In this document: positions 27,778 to 35,736 of the stretch, one piece after another | Position numbering within the stretch: the first letter of the stretch is position 1 | Layout of the letters: each line of letters opens with the position of its first letter | The notes under the pieces: generated by a model | What the model was told of the DNA's origin: nothing | Databases searched by the model: none | The model's input: the letters and a program-made list of their open reading frames with translations, nothing else | Made by a program: the position numbers and the translations under genes | Assembly: GCA_913778505.1 (NCBI GenBank) | Contig: CAJYWD010000005.1 | Location: 1 to 64,000, forward strand | DNA: 64,000 bases | DNA from: an uncultured Chryseobacterium sp. | Lineage (GTDB): Bacteria > Bacteroidota > Bacteroidia > Flavobacteriales > Weeksellaceae | Direction: 5' to 3'

Positions 27778-27950
27778 ATTAATTATTAATATAAATCATC
27801 AGTAAATAATCAATTTATTAACTACTATCATAAATTTTAGTCATCGTATTAATACTTATCTTAAAAAAATCATTAAATTAATAACTCTTATAAGCTAATT
27901 TTTCTGGCGAAATTTTAGTCCGAAACCGCTTTCCCTTCTAATTAATAATC

Positions 27951-27958
27951 TATATTTG
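27951..27958 (+). promoter_or_regulatory. -7 box (TATATTTG) of the aminotransferase gene
   Basis: Exact TAnnTTTG match ending 26 bases before ATG 27985; the -33 element is not clear. Confidence 0.55.
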
Positions 27959-27984
27959 TGAGTCAATCAAATTAAAATTTAATA

Positions 27985-29175
27985 ATGGGTAAGATTTCTG
28001 AAAGACTGAACAGACTGAGCTATTCTCAGACATTTGTAATGAGTAATAAAGCGCGTGAGATGAAAGCCGCAGGCATGGACGTCATCAGCCTCACACTGGG
28101 AGAACCTGATTTTGATGTGCCACAGAAAATTAAGCAGGCCGCTTTTGACGCTATCAATGAAAATTACAGCCATTATTCTCCGGTGCCCGGATTTCCGGAA
28201 CTGAGGCAGGCCATTTCTCATAAGCTTAAAAGAGATAATAATCTGGATTACAAACCCACACAGATCTGTGTCTCCAACGGTGCCAAACAGTCCATTATCA
28301 ACGTACTTTCTGCCATAATCAATGATGGCGACGAGGTGATTTTGCCTGCCCCATACTGGGTAAGTTATGATGAAATGGTGAAGCTGGTGGGCGGAACATC
28401 GGTATTTATAGAAACTTCTATTGATACGGAGTTCAAGATTACAGCAGCGCAACTGGAAAGTGCCATTACACCGAAAACCAAAGCACTTTTGTACAGCTCG
28501 CCATGCAACCCGTCCGGAAGTTATTACACCGGCGAAGAACTTGAAGCCATTGCCAATGTTATTGCCAAATATCCCGAAATCACGATCATTTCTGATGAAA
28601 TCTATGAGCTTATCAATTACGAAGGTCAGCATGTCTCTATCGCCAGTTTTCCGCAGGTTTATGAGCAGACAGCCGTCATTAACGGAATGAGTAAAGCTTA
28701 CGCAATGACCGGCTGGAGAATTGGTTATTCTGCGTGTCCGGAATGGCTGGCGAAAGCCTGTGATAAAGTACAGGGTCAGATGACCAGCGGTGCCAATACC
28801 GTAGCTCAGAGAGCCTCCATTACCGCGCTGGAAATGAACCCATCGGAACTGCAGTACATGATTTCTGAGTTCCACAAGAGACGCGATATGGTGTTCGATC
28901 TTATGAAAGAGATCAAAGGTTTTAAGTGTAATCTGCCCAAGAGCGCATTCTACTTCTTCCCGGACATCTCTTACTTTATCGGTAAAAACCTTAACGGAAC
29001 CGAGATCAATAATTCTGATGACTTTGCGATGTATCTGCTGGAAAATGCGAATGTTGCCTGCGTAGGTGGCGTGAGTTTTGGCAGCCCGGAATGCATCCGC
29101 TTTTCTTACGCCGCTTCCGAGAAAGACCTGAGGGAAGCAATGAGAAGAATCAAAGATTGTGTTGAGGAATTTTAA
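27985..29175 (+). CDS. Class I/II PLP aminotransferase, aspartate aminotransferase type
   Basis: A 396-residue fold-type I aminotransferase. The PLP lysine is K237 in MSKAYAMTGWRIGY; N175 in SSPCNPSG and the arginine of FSYAASE...(C-terminal) fit the family. TLGEPDFDVP (about 37-46) is the usual N-terminal cap of the AspB subgroup, which moves the amino group between aspartate and 2-oxoglutarate; related enzymes handle aromatic or other acids, so substrate is inferred. A long open frame on the opposite strand is a codon-bias artefact. Confidence 0.92.
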   Translation: MGKISERLNRLSYSQTFVMSNKAREMKAAGMDVISLTLGEPDFDVPQKIKQAAFDAINENYSHYSPVPGFPELRQAISHKLKRDNNLDYKPTQICVSNGAKQSIINVLSAIINDGDEVILPAPYWVSYDEMVKLVGGTSVFIETSIDTEFKITAAQLESAITPKTKALLYSSPCNPSGSYYTGEELEAIANVIAKYPEITIISDEIYELINYEGQHVSIASFPQVYEQTAVINGMSKAYAMTGWRIGYSACPEWLAKACDKVQGQMTSGANTVAQRASITALEMNPSELQYMISEFHKRRDMVFDLMKEIKGFKCNLPKSAFYFFPDISYFIGKNLNGTEINNSDDFAMYLLENANVACVGGVSFGSPECIRFSYAASEKDLREAMRRIKDCVEEF

Positions 29176-29184
29176 GGGGCCAGA

Positions 29185-29222
29185 CCAAAAAAAAGGCTGA
29201 CCAATCAAACGGTCAGCCTTTG
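29185..29222. terminator. Bidirectional terminator
   Basis: AAGGCTGACC, eight-base loop, GGTCAGCCTT: a perfect ten-base stem with an eight-A run on the left (T run for the minus strand). It serves the convergent aminotransferase and T9SS genes. Confidence 0.9.
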
Positions 29223-29237
29223 CTTCATTTTTACAAT

Positions 29238-30695
29238 TTATTGAATCACCACTTTCTGAGACTGGCTGATTTTATTGTCATCGGATTTAACTTTCAGGAT
29301 ATAATTTCCTGCATCGGCATTCACGGAGACCTTTCCCTCGCTGATTTTCCCTGCTTTCACCATTCTTCCGGAGAAATCATACATTTCGAAAATTCCTGCT
29401 TTTACACCGTTCACAAAGAATGTTCCTTTGGAAGGATTCGGATATATTCTAATCTCGGATTTTGAGGTGTCTGCTACGGCAAGTGTTGCATCCGGAAGAT
29501 TTACTTTATACAGTTCAGCTCCGATTGTATCTGCAATACTTACTCTACCAGAAAAATATAAATTATTATTATAAACAAGAAGTCCGCCAGCGGTGTTGAC
29601 ATCAGCCAAGGCTTTTGTACCTTGCGGAGTACCATCGCTTTCCCAAAGCTGCTTCACATTACCGGGCATCGTCGCAAAAAAATACAATTTATCATTGAAA
29701 ACCGTCAATTTTTCCGGTGCAGAACTTCCGGAACCAGCAACTAGATCTTTGAACAAAGCCGTTCCTTCAGATGTTCCATCCGTTGTATAGAGTTCTGCTC
29801 CTGTTGTATTTCCATCCGAACCAGTGAAGAAAACTTTTCCTTTAAAATCAATAAAATTCTGGGTACCAGAACCAGCAGTAGCACTTGAGGTGTTTATATC
29901 CTTTAGCATTACTGTGCCCTGTTCTGTTCCGTCAGTTACATACGGTTCATTTCCGTTAGGTCCCGTAGCATTAAAAATAGTTTTTCCCAAAACTGAGCTG
30001 GCGTAGTAAAGCTGAGGATAAGACATTGCCGATGGATTAATGGTTTTAAGCACGTTCAACGATGTTCCATCATAAGCAAACAACTGATAATTGTATATAT
30101 TTGAAGCGTTCATATACTGAGCTGTTGCCAAAATCTTATTACCAGCACTGGAAATCAGTGCTACATTCGTATTATCATCCGCAATGACCGGTTGACTATT
30201 CGTATCAAAATAATACAGTCTGGACGCCTGTGGTGTAACAGCCGTATTATTAGCCTTGAAATACAACGTATTACCAATTTGGGTAAATCCAGATGGAGAC
30301 TTCACCGTTGTGGAAACGTTTTGAACACCATTTACAGCATCATAGGACATAAATACATTGAAGTTGTTTGTCCCATTAATCACAGCACCACTTGTAAAAT
30401 ACAGCTTACTGTTATTGGCAAAAAATGTGTTCGGATTGGATGAACTTGTTCCTGGTAATATATCTGCAACCAGCTTAGTCCCATTTTCAGTGCCATCACT
30501 TTCCCAAAGTTCTGTTCCGATGCTTGAACCATTTACAGTGGAAGCGGCAGAAAAATACATCTTACCATTGAACAGTGTAAGATTACCAGGTAATGACCCT
30601 ACGGCACCAGGATAAATATCCTTCACCAAAGTAAAAGTTGCCTGAGCTGAAAGAAGTCCGCTCAAAAGAACGGCTAAAAAGTTAAGTTTTTTCAT
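29238..30695 (-). CDS. T9SS protein with ELWxSDGTxxGT repeats
   Basis: 485 residues. Signal peptide 1-18 (MKKLNFLAVLLSGLLSAQ). Repeats of the form E-L-W/Y-x-(S/T)DGTxxGTxxxxDI follow at least four times (ELWESDGTENGT, EPYVTDGTEQGT, ELYTTDGTSEGT, QLWESDGTPQGT), separated by FNGKMYF/FxxKLYF strands; this is a propeller-like repeat known from secreted proteins of Bacteroidota and myxobacteria. A type A sorting domain closes the protein (RIYPNPSKGTF ... FEMYDFSGRM ... GNYILKV). ATG 30695 was chosen because it starts the signal peptide; a longer frame to 30746 adds 17 residues that spoil it. Function unknown. Confidence 0.88.
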   Translation of the reverse strand: MKKLNFLAVLLSGLLSAQATFTLVKDIYPGAVGSLPGNLTLFNGKMYFSAASTVNGSSIGTELWESDGTENGTKLVADILPGTSSSNPNTFFANNSKLYFTSGAVINGTNNFNVFMSYDAVNGVQNVSTTVKSPSGFTQIGNTLYFKANNTAVTPQASRLYYFDTNSQPVIADDNTNVALISSAGNKILATAQYMNASNIYNYQLFAYDGTSLNVLKTINPSAMSYPQLYYASSVLGKTIFNATGPNGNEPYVTDGTEQGTVMLKDINTSSATAGSGTQNFIDFKGKVFFTGSDGNTTGAELYTTDGTSEGTALFKDLVAGSGSSAPEKLTVFNDKLYFFATMPGNVKQLWESDGTPQGTKALADVNTAGGLLVYNNNLYFSGRVSIADTIGAELYKVNLPDATLAVADTSKSEIRIYPNPSKGTFFVNGVKAGIFEMYDFSGRMVKAGKISEGKVSVNADAGNYILKVKSDDNKISQSQKVVIQ

Positions 30696-31194
30696 AAAGT
30701 AGTAATTAATAATTTTATTTTCACCAAAAAGCAAAAACATCTGCAATAAAATCTTACTGGAGATATTTTATCTTTTTGTGAAAACGAATTTATATTGTTA
30801 TTTAATATAATCATAATGAAACAATAACTGAATTGTTGAAAATTACAGAATTACGATAGATGATATTTTTACTTAACATTTTAAAAGTCAACATTATAAT
30901 AAAAATTTGATGTCATTTTAGGAAGTGGCGGTCATTTTATAGAATATTGATGACGCTAATAGAATTTTAATGAATTTTCTCAGTTAAATGTTAAACACGT
31001 GATTAAAATGGCAGCCAGTTTTAAAACTTTTTTATTCAACTTCGCCAGGATTTTCTTTTAAAACGCTAATCGTATTCTTTTAAATTAGACCTTTCGATTC
31101 GATAGATTTTATAAATCATAAATTAATTATCAATTCACAAAATCTTATTAATTTTGTACTCGTCAATAATTAAACAATTTAAAACTTAAATATT
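30696..31194. other. AT-rich divergent intergenic region (499 bases)
   Basis: Lies between the divergent T9SS repeat gene and the peroxiredoxin gene. No ORF with coding character, no tRNA-like fold. The only assignable site is the -7 box at 31149-31156. Confidence 0.7.
31149..31156 (+). promoter_or_regulatory. -7 box (TAATTTTG) of the peroxiredoxin operon
   Basis: Exact consensus; the ATG follows 38 bases later at 31195. The -33 element is not obvious. Confidence 0.55.
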
Positions 31195-31827
31195 ATGTCA
31201 TTAGTAGGTAAATTATTTCCAAACGTAGCCATAGATGCGATGAGTGAAATGGGTGATGATTTGAAAATCAACGTTTTTGAAGAAGCAGTTAACAATCAGC
31301 AAAAGGTTTTGTTATTCTGGTATCCAAAGGATTTCACCTTCGTGTGTCCTACCGAGCTTCACGCTTTCCAAGAAGCTTTGCCGGAATTTCAGAAAAGAAA
31401 CACCGTGGTTATCGGCGCATCATGCGATACCAATGAAGTACACTTTGCTTGGCTGAACACACCGAAAGATAACGGAGGAATTGAAGGTGTTACCTATCCA
31501 ATTCTTGCAGACACGCACAGACAACTGGCCAACATCCTTGGAATCGTAGATCAGGATTTGGAATACGATGAAGAAGGGAACGAAGTTTTCACTGGTTCTA
31601 ATGTGACTTACAGAGCCACTTACCTGATTGATGAAACCGGAAAAGTGTTCCACGAGTCTGTAAACGATATGCCTCTTGGAAGAAATGTTAAGGAATATCT
31701 ACGCCTTGTAGATGCGTATGCACACGTTCAGAAACACGGTGAAGTTTGCCCTGCTAACTGGGAAGAAGGTAAGGATGCTATGAATGCCAACAGAACCGGC
31801 GTTGCAGAATACCTTAGCAAGAACTAA
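31195..31827 (+). CDS. Typical 2-Cys peroxiredoxin (AhpC/Prx1 type)
   Basis: A 210-residue peroxidase reducing H2O2, organic peroxides or peroxynitrite. The peroxidatic cysteine is C51 in DFTFVCPTEL and the resolving cysteine C185 in HGEVCPANW. The gene starts a run with a thioredoxin and a DUF6952 protein; the thioredoxin probably recycles it, a lineage-specific partnership rather than AhpF. An 11-base inverted repeat lies between it and the thioredoxin gene. Confidence 0.95.
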   Translation: MSLVGKLFPNVAIDAMSEMGDDLKINVFEEAVNNQQKVLLFWYPKDFTFVCPTELHAFQEALPEFQKRNTVVIGASCDTNEVHFAWLNTPKDNGGIEGVTYPILADTHRQLANILGIVDQDLEYDEEGNEVFTGSNVTYRATYLIDETGKVFHESVNDMPLGRNVKEYLRLVDAYAHVQKHGEVCPANWEEGKDAMNANRTGVAEYLSKN

Positions 31828-31846
31828 TCTGACAATTAAAGAAATG

Positions 31847-31901
31847 TAACAGTTTAAAAATCAATTCCTTAATCATTCACTGTTAGATTGTTAAACTGTT
31901 A
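31847..31901 (+). repeat. Inverted repeat between peroxiredoxin and thioredoxin genes
   Basis: TAACAGTTTAA (31847-31857) and TTAAACTGTTA (31891-31901) are perfect inverse copies with a 33-base loop; no T run follows. It may set differential expression inside the operon. Confidence 0.5.
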
Positions 31902-31921
31902 AATCGCTAAATTTATAAATA

Positions 31922-32233
31922 ATGTACACAGAACTTACAGAAGACAATTTGCAAAAAATTGTGAGCGAAAATGAAAAGGTGATGGTTCAGTACGGCGCCA
32001 CTTGGTGCGGCAACTGCAGAATCATGAAGCCTAAATTCAAAAAACTGGCTGCAGAAAATGAAGACATTCCTTTCTTTTATGTAGACGCCGAAAAGCTTCC
32101 GGAAAGCAGAAAACTGGCTACAGTAGACAATCTGCCGACTTTTGCTGCTTTTGAAGGTGGTATTTTAAAAAAACAGGTGCAGACCAACCAGGCAGAAAGT
32201 CTTAATAATCTTTTTGCAGAAATCAAAGCATAG
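31922..32233 (+). CDS. Thioredoxin-family protein with CGNC active site
   Basis: 103 residues, a bare thioredoxin fold with YGATWCGNCRIMKP; the active site is C29-G-N-C32 instead of CGPC, and the cis-proline region is NLPTFAAF. Replacing the proline usually alters redox potential. No signal peptide, so cytoplasmic. It lies 94 bases after the peroxiredoxin gene and is followed 29 bases later by the DUF6952 gene; the likely job is reducing the peroxiredoxin, which is inferred from context. Confidence 0.9.
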   Translation: MYTELTEDNLQKIVSENEKVMVQYGATWCGNCRIMKPKFKKLAAENEDIPFFYVDAEKLPESRKLATVDNLPTFAAFEGGILKKQVQTNQAESLNNLFAEIKA

Positions 32234-32262
32234 TTAACTGTATAATTTCTTAAATTAAAATA

Positions 32263-32511
32263 ATGAAATTACCGATCATCAGACAGTTTTATCAGAATCA
32301 AACGCCGGAGAATCTGGAAGCTACACTGGAAGTTTTGGAAAGCTTTTCAGAATTCCGGAATGTTTCCGAAGAAGACCTGAACATTACCGGCGAACTCATC
32401 ACCAATATCTGTGGCGCTCTGGAAGTGCATGCCAATGTCAACAGCGGCATGAGCGAAAAAGACGCACTTAATGCATTTGCGCAGAAAGTAATGGGATCTA
32501 TTGATAAATAG
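32263..32511 (+). CDS. DUF6952 family small protein
   Basis: 82 residues, mostly alpha-helical, beginning MKLPIIRQFYQNQTPE and containing a conserved NICGALEVHANVNSG segment with one cysteine (C50 or so). From memory this family sits next to peroxiredoxin and thioredoxin genes in flavobacteria, so a helper role in peroxide reduction is plausible but unproven. It closes the operon ahead of a strong terminator. Confidence 0.8.
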   Translation: MKLPIIRQFYQNQTPENLEATLEVLESFSEFRNVSEEDLNITGELITNICGALEVHANVNSGMSEKDALNAFAQKVMGSIDK

Positions 32512-32533
32512 AACTTGTCGTTTTTAAAAATAT

Positions 32534-32570
32534 AATACCTCGGAATTGATTTTTCCGAGGTATTTTTTTA
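32534..32570 (+). terminator. Terminator of the peroxiredoxin operon
   Basis: AATACCTCGGAA, seven-base loop, TTCCGAGGTATT and further T: perfect 12-base stem. Confidence 0.92.
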
Positions 32571-32590
32571 GAATTAAGCTTTTACAAAAC

Positions 32591-32660
32591 GAGCTCCGTA
32601 GGAGCCATATGTTTGTAGAACGAATTTACACCTTATAAAAGTAAGCTCCGTAGAAGCGAC
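32591..32660. repeat. REP-like element pair, GCTCC-GTA-GGAGC
   Basis: GCTCCGTAGGAGC at 32593-32605, followed by TTTGTAGAA, and a second, imperfect copy (AGCTCCGTAGAAGCGAC) at 32644-32660. The core and the TGTAG tail match a repeat found between flavobacterial genes, from memory. Confidence 0.75.
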
Positions 32661-32672
32661 ACTTAAAAGAAG

Positions 32673-33125
32673 CTAATTCATCAGAATCATCAAACTCCTC
32701 TTATGGTTCTGGAAACCGTAATGTTCATACAGTTTTTTAGCTTTTTCATTATGATTTTCAATTTCCAGCAACACCACTTTGAAATTATGCTCAGCGGAAA
32801 AATCCTTCACAAACTCGAGAGCCTTTTTACCCAATGATTTTCCTTGGAATTCCGGTTTAATAAATAATTCGTCCAGGAAGAGAATCTCGCCGCCAAACTC
32901 AAAACTAAAATATCTGGCGAGAATAAAATATCCAGCAATTTTGCCCTCAAAAATGATTTTAAAGCAGTATCCAAAATTCCCATCCTTAAGAAACTTCACA
33001 AAATTATTTTCGGCAACAGTTGCATCAAAAGGATAAAAGTCAATCGCATAGAAATCCCGCATCATATAGCACAGATCGGGAATATCTTTTATTTCAGCAT
33101 GAGAGATCCGGTAATTCAAGTCCAT
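32673..33125 (-). CDS. GNAT-family N-acetyltransferase
   Basis: A 150-residue acetyl-CoA-dependent acetyltransferase. The acetyl-CoA loop fits FQGKSLGKKALEF (motif A, Q/R-x-x-G-x-G/A, near 95-107) and the terminal LYEHYGFQNHKRSLMIL is a typical GNAT ending. The substrate is not predictable. The start codon shares one base with the stop of the Crp/Fnr gene (TAATG), so the two are translationally coupled. Confidence 0.88.
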   Translation of the reverse strand: MDLNYRISHAEIKDIPDLCYMMRDFYAIDFYPFDATVAENNFVKFLKDGNFGYCFKIIFEGKIAGYFILARYFSFEFGGEILFLDELFIKPEFQGKSLGKKALEFVKDFSAEHNFKVVLLEIENHNEKAKKLYEHYGFQNHKRSLMILMN

Positions 33126-33718
33126 TAAATTTCAAATTTTTTCTTCGCCAGTTCTTTTCTCACGCGGCTCAGACTTTCCGGTGTAATGCCGAGGTAGGAC
33201 GCCACCATCCACTGCGGGACACGCAGCATCAGATTGGGATATTTTTTAAGAAAATCGAGATAGCGCTCCTCCGCCGTAGTACTGATCAGGGCATTGACGC
33301 GATTCTGGAGATTCTTGATATGATTGAACATCAGACGTTGGTTTTTCTCGGCCACATCAGGATACACTTTCGAAAGGTTTTCAAAGAAGCCTTCGCGTGT
33401 AACTACAATAATACTTTCTTCAATAGCTTCAATGTAAAATCTTGATTTTTCGTTCAGCAACTGGCTCGTAGTGTCGGAAATAATCCAGTTTTCCGGGGCA
33501 AACTGGATCACGTGCTCCTTCCCTGCTTTGTCGATGGAATACATTCTCAGCAAACCCTTTTCCACGAAAAAGGTACAGTCGGAAATCTCACCTTCCCGCA
33601 AAATAATTTCATTTTTTTTGGCGTGCTTGATTTCATAAAATGAAGAGCACATCTCCAGGCTCTCCACGGGAACGCCCAATATTTTGGAAAGATGATTTCG
33701 AAAGTTCTGATATTCCAT
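33125..33718 (-). CDS. Crp/Fnr-family transcriptional regulator
   Basis: 197 residues: an N-terminal cyclic-nucleotide-binding-like beta roll (about 20-130, with EIILREGEISDCTFFVEKG) and a C-terminal winged helix (QWMVASYLGITPESLSRVRKEL, about 165-186). The cNMP pocket arginine motif is not obvious, so ligand is unknown; no Fnr-type cysteine cluster is seen. Such short Crp-like proteins are common in flavobacteria. It is coupled to the acetyltransferase gene and follows ytxJ by 27 bases. Confidence 0.88.
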   Translation of the reverse strand: MEYQNFRNHLSKILGVPVESLEMCSSFYEIKHAKKNEIILREGEISDCTFFVEKGLLRMYSIDKAGKEHVIQFAPENWIISDTTSQLLNEKSRFYIEAIEESIIVVTREGFFENLSKVYPDVAEKNQRLMFNHIKNLQNRVNALISTTAEERYLDFLKKYPNLMLRVPQWMVASYLGITPESLSRVRKELAKKKFEI

Positions 33719-33745
33719 CTGTTATTGATTATGTTTTAGCCGGAT

Positions 33746-34120
33746 TTAAATCTTATCCAGGTCGATATTTTGATGAGAGGCGTCGTAAATGGCCTCACCG
33801 TTTTCCAGAACAATGAGCTGAGGACTCTGGTGGGTTATGCCAAATCGGGATTCGATAGCATTGGAAATATTTCTGTGCTTCAGAAGATCCAGAAAATAGT
33901 AAGCATACTTTTTATCAGAATTCTGCATCTGCTTTTCAAAGGATTTTAAAACCGTCTTACTGATGAAACATCTGGTTGAATGTTTGAAGATCAACACTTT
34001 ATGCGCAGACGATTGCGCAACGGCCTTATCCAGATCACTCTCCGATTCTATTTGAGCCCAGATCGTTGCCGATTGATGATCATCTTCACCTTTCCCGAAT
34101 ATCTGATTAAAAAATCCCAT
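33746..34120 (-). CDS. ytxJ: Bacillithiol-system redox protein YtxJ
   Basis: 124 residues with a thioredoxin-like fold; the diagnostic motif is KHSTRCFIS (C51), compared with the usual KHSTRCSIS. YtxJ is proposed to reduce bacillithiol-protein mixed disulfides as a monothiol bacilliredoxin. Its presence implies the organism makes bacillithiol, as known for Bacteroidota as well as Firmicutes. It shares a strand with the Crp/Fnr, GNAT and ZIP genes, with spacings of 27-54 bases that allow an operon. Confidence 0.85.
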   Translation of the reverse strand: MGFFNQIFGKGEDDHQSATIWAQIESESDLDKAVAQSSAHKVLIFKHSTRCFISKTVLKSFEKQMQNSDKKYAYYFLDLLKHRNISNAIESRFGITHQSPQLIVLENGEAIYDASHQNIDLDKI

Positions 34121-34174
34121 AACTTTTGTTTGAGTAAAATTAGGTTTTTATAACGGTAATCGAAAATTTTTTTA

Positions 34175-34867
34175 TCAATGATGATGAAAGAGATGGCCGC
34201 CTAAAGCCAAAGCAATTCCACAAATCACAAGCACAATTTTCTGCCAGTCCATCTTATGACTCTTGTTACTTTCGAAAATAATAACTGACGAAATGTGGAG
34301 AAATATGCCACCTACTATGGCCAGGAAGTAAACTTTCAGATTTTCATCAAAGTATTTTCCCAGAAGCATTCCGAGTGGTGAGGCTAAGGCAAAACTCAGG
34401 ACAATCAGCCAAAACTTGGTAGAAAAGCTCTTGCTGTGCGCCAGAAAACTTCCGAGTACAAATGAGATCGGGATGTTATGAAACAGAATTCCCAACAGAT
34501 AGGGCGAGATCGTCTCTTTTTCGTGTGACAAAGGAATGCCTTCTATAAAAGCATGCACAAACAATCCTACAATCAGCGCAAATGGAATGATGGAATGGTC
34601 ATCGGAATGATGATGGAGATGTCCGTGTTCAAATCCCTTAGTCAGATTTTCCAGAAACATCTGAATCAACACACCAAGAATGACAAAAATACCGATGTTA
34701 TGATCTTCCGAATGATAAACTTCCGGAAAAACCTCATTGAGACAAATCGTTATCAGAAAACCGGCGCTCAGAATGAGCAGGTTTTTGGCAAATTGCTGTT
34801 TGCTCCCTAAATATCTTCCGAGCAAAACACCGATCAGAACGCTTAATATGAGTAAAAGAATGACCAT
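34175..34867 (-). CDS. ZIP-family divalent metal transporter
   Basis: 230 residues with about eight transmembrane segments. A His/Asp-rich loop (HGHLHHHSDDHS, near 85-96) follows the third segment, as in ZIP transporters, and the transport-site helices carry HAFIEGIPLSHE (near 105) and FHNIPISFVLG (near 128). Family members import zinc or other divalent metals across the inner membrane. ATG 34867 begins the first membrane helix; a longer frame to 34945 would overlap the methyltransferase gene and adds a charged tail. It lies 19 bases after that gene. Confidence 0.88.
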   Translation of the reverse strand: MVILLLILSVLIGVLLGRYLGSKQQFAKNLLILSAGFLITICLNEVFPEVYHSEDHNIGIFVILGVLIQMFLENLTKGFEHGHLHHHSDDHSIIPFALIVGLFVHAFIEGIPLSHEKETISPYLLGILFHNIPISFVLGSFLAHSKSFSTKFWLIVLSFALASPLGMLLGKYFDENLKVYFLAIVGGIFLHISSVIIFESNKSHKMDWQKIVLVICGIALALGGHLFHHH

Positions 34868-34886
34868 TTCAGAAATTAGATGCTTC

Positions 34887-35615
34887 TTATTTTCGTTTTC
34901 TAAACAGATTAATACAACGCTGCGATGTTTTCTCGTCAAAGTCACTCAACTGATAATCGCCCCAACGTGTAAGTAACTCAAAACCAAATTCATCAGCATA
35001 TTTCAATATGTTTTCCGGCGACGTGAGCTTGACTCTTTCAAAGAAATGAAAATGCTGACCTTTGTCGTCAAAATCAATTTCCTTGATGATAAACTCACCC
35101 TCAATGTGTTTTTTGATATTGAAAACAATCTGGTCTTTCTCAACAGAACTATCAGGAACTATCACACTTCTTACATATTCGGCATTCAGAAAATCGAGGA
35201 CAAAATAACCATCATCTTTCAACACATCAGACACAGAACGGAAAACCCTTTTATCCTCTTCATCTGTCTCAAAATACCCAAAACTGGTGAACAAATTAAA
35301 AACCGCATCCACAGGCTCACTCTCAATAGGATTTCGCATATCGTGAACCCGAAATTGTAACGACTCGTTCTCAAATTGTTTATCAAAAGTGATACTCTGT
35401 TCGGACAAATCCAGACCAAGAACATCATAACCTACTTGATTAAGATAAACCGAATGTCTGCCTTTGCCGCAAGCCAGATCAATAATTTTTGAATTCTTAT
35501 CCAACTTGATAAAGTCCGTCAGCAGATTCAAAAAATTTTCAGCTTCACGATAATCCCTGTTGCTGTACAAAATATGATAATAAGGCGTATCAAACCATTC
35601 TTCGAACCATTGCAT
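34887..35615 (-). CDS. Class I SAM-dependent methyltransferase
   Basis: 242 residues with motif I IIDLACGKGRHSVYL (about 43-57) and LGLDLSEQSI (about 65), the Rossmann SAM-binding site. The substrate is unknown. ATG 35615 begins MQWFEEWFDTPYYHILY, a typical start of this subfamily (DUF-type small-molecule methyltransferases). The -7 box TATTTTTG ends four bases before it, predicting a leaderless message; a longer frame to 35699 would place the start upstream of the promoter. Confidence 0.88.
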   Translation of the reverse strand: MQWFEEWFDTPYYHILYSNRDYREAENFLNLLTDFIKLDKNSKIIDLACGKGRHSVYLNQVGYDVLGLDLSEQSITFDKQFENESLQFRVHDMRNPIESEPVDAVFNLFTSFGYFETDEEDKRVFRSVSDVLKDDGYFVLDFLNAEYVRSVIVPDSSVEKDQIVFNIKKHIEGEFIIKEIDFDDKGQHFHFFERVKLTSPENILKYADEFGFELLTRWGDYQLSDFDEKTSQRCINLFRKRK

Positions 35616-35619
35616 CCTG

Positions 35620-35627
35620 CAAAAATA
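35620..35627 (-). promoter_or_regulatory. -7 box (TATTTTTG) of the methyltransferase gene
   Basis: Exact consensus, four bases from the ATG at 35615; no clear TTG at -33. Confidence 0.6.
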
Positions 35628-35724
35628 AGGAAATTTTGGCTTGATGATTGAAGTTTGATGATGGAAGTTTTTCCGGATATAAAATCCTCCGGCATCCATC
35701 TTCTGACATCCGACAAAAAAAACC

Positions 35725-35732
35725 TATTTTTG
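35725..35732 (+). promoter_or_regulatory. -7 box (TATTTTTG) of the THUMP methyltransferase gene
   Basis: Exact consensus, four bases before the ATG at 35737, giving a predicted leaderless start; -33 element unclear. Confidence 0.6.
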
Positions 35733-35736
35733 CGGA

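Noticed and set aside
27979..29208. Long (about 409 codon) open frame opposite the aminotransferase gene
   Set aside because: Fully antisense to a clear PLP enzyme; composition (His, Phe, Arg rich) is that of a complementary frame.
30696..31194. Riboswitch or small gene in the 499-base divergent spacer
   Set aside because: No conserved core, no coding-like frame; only a -7 box could be assigned.
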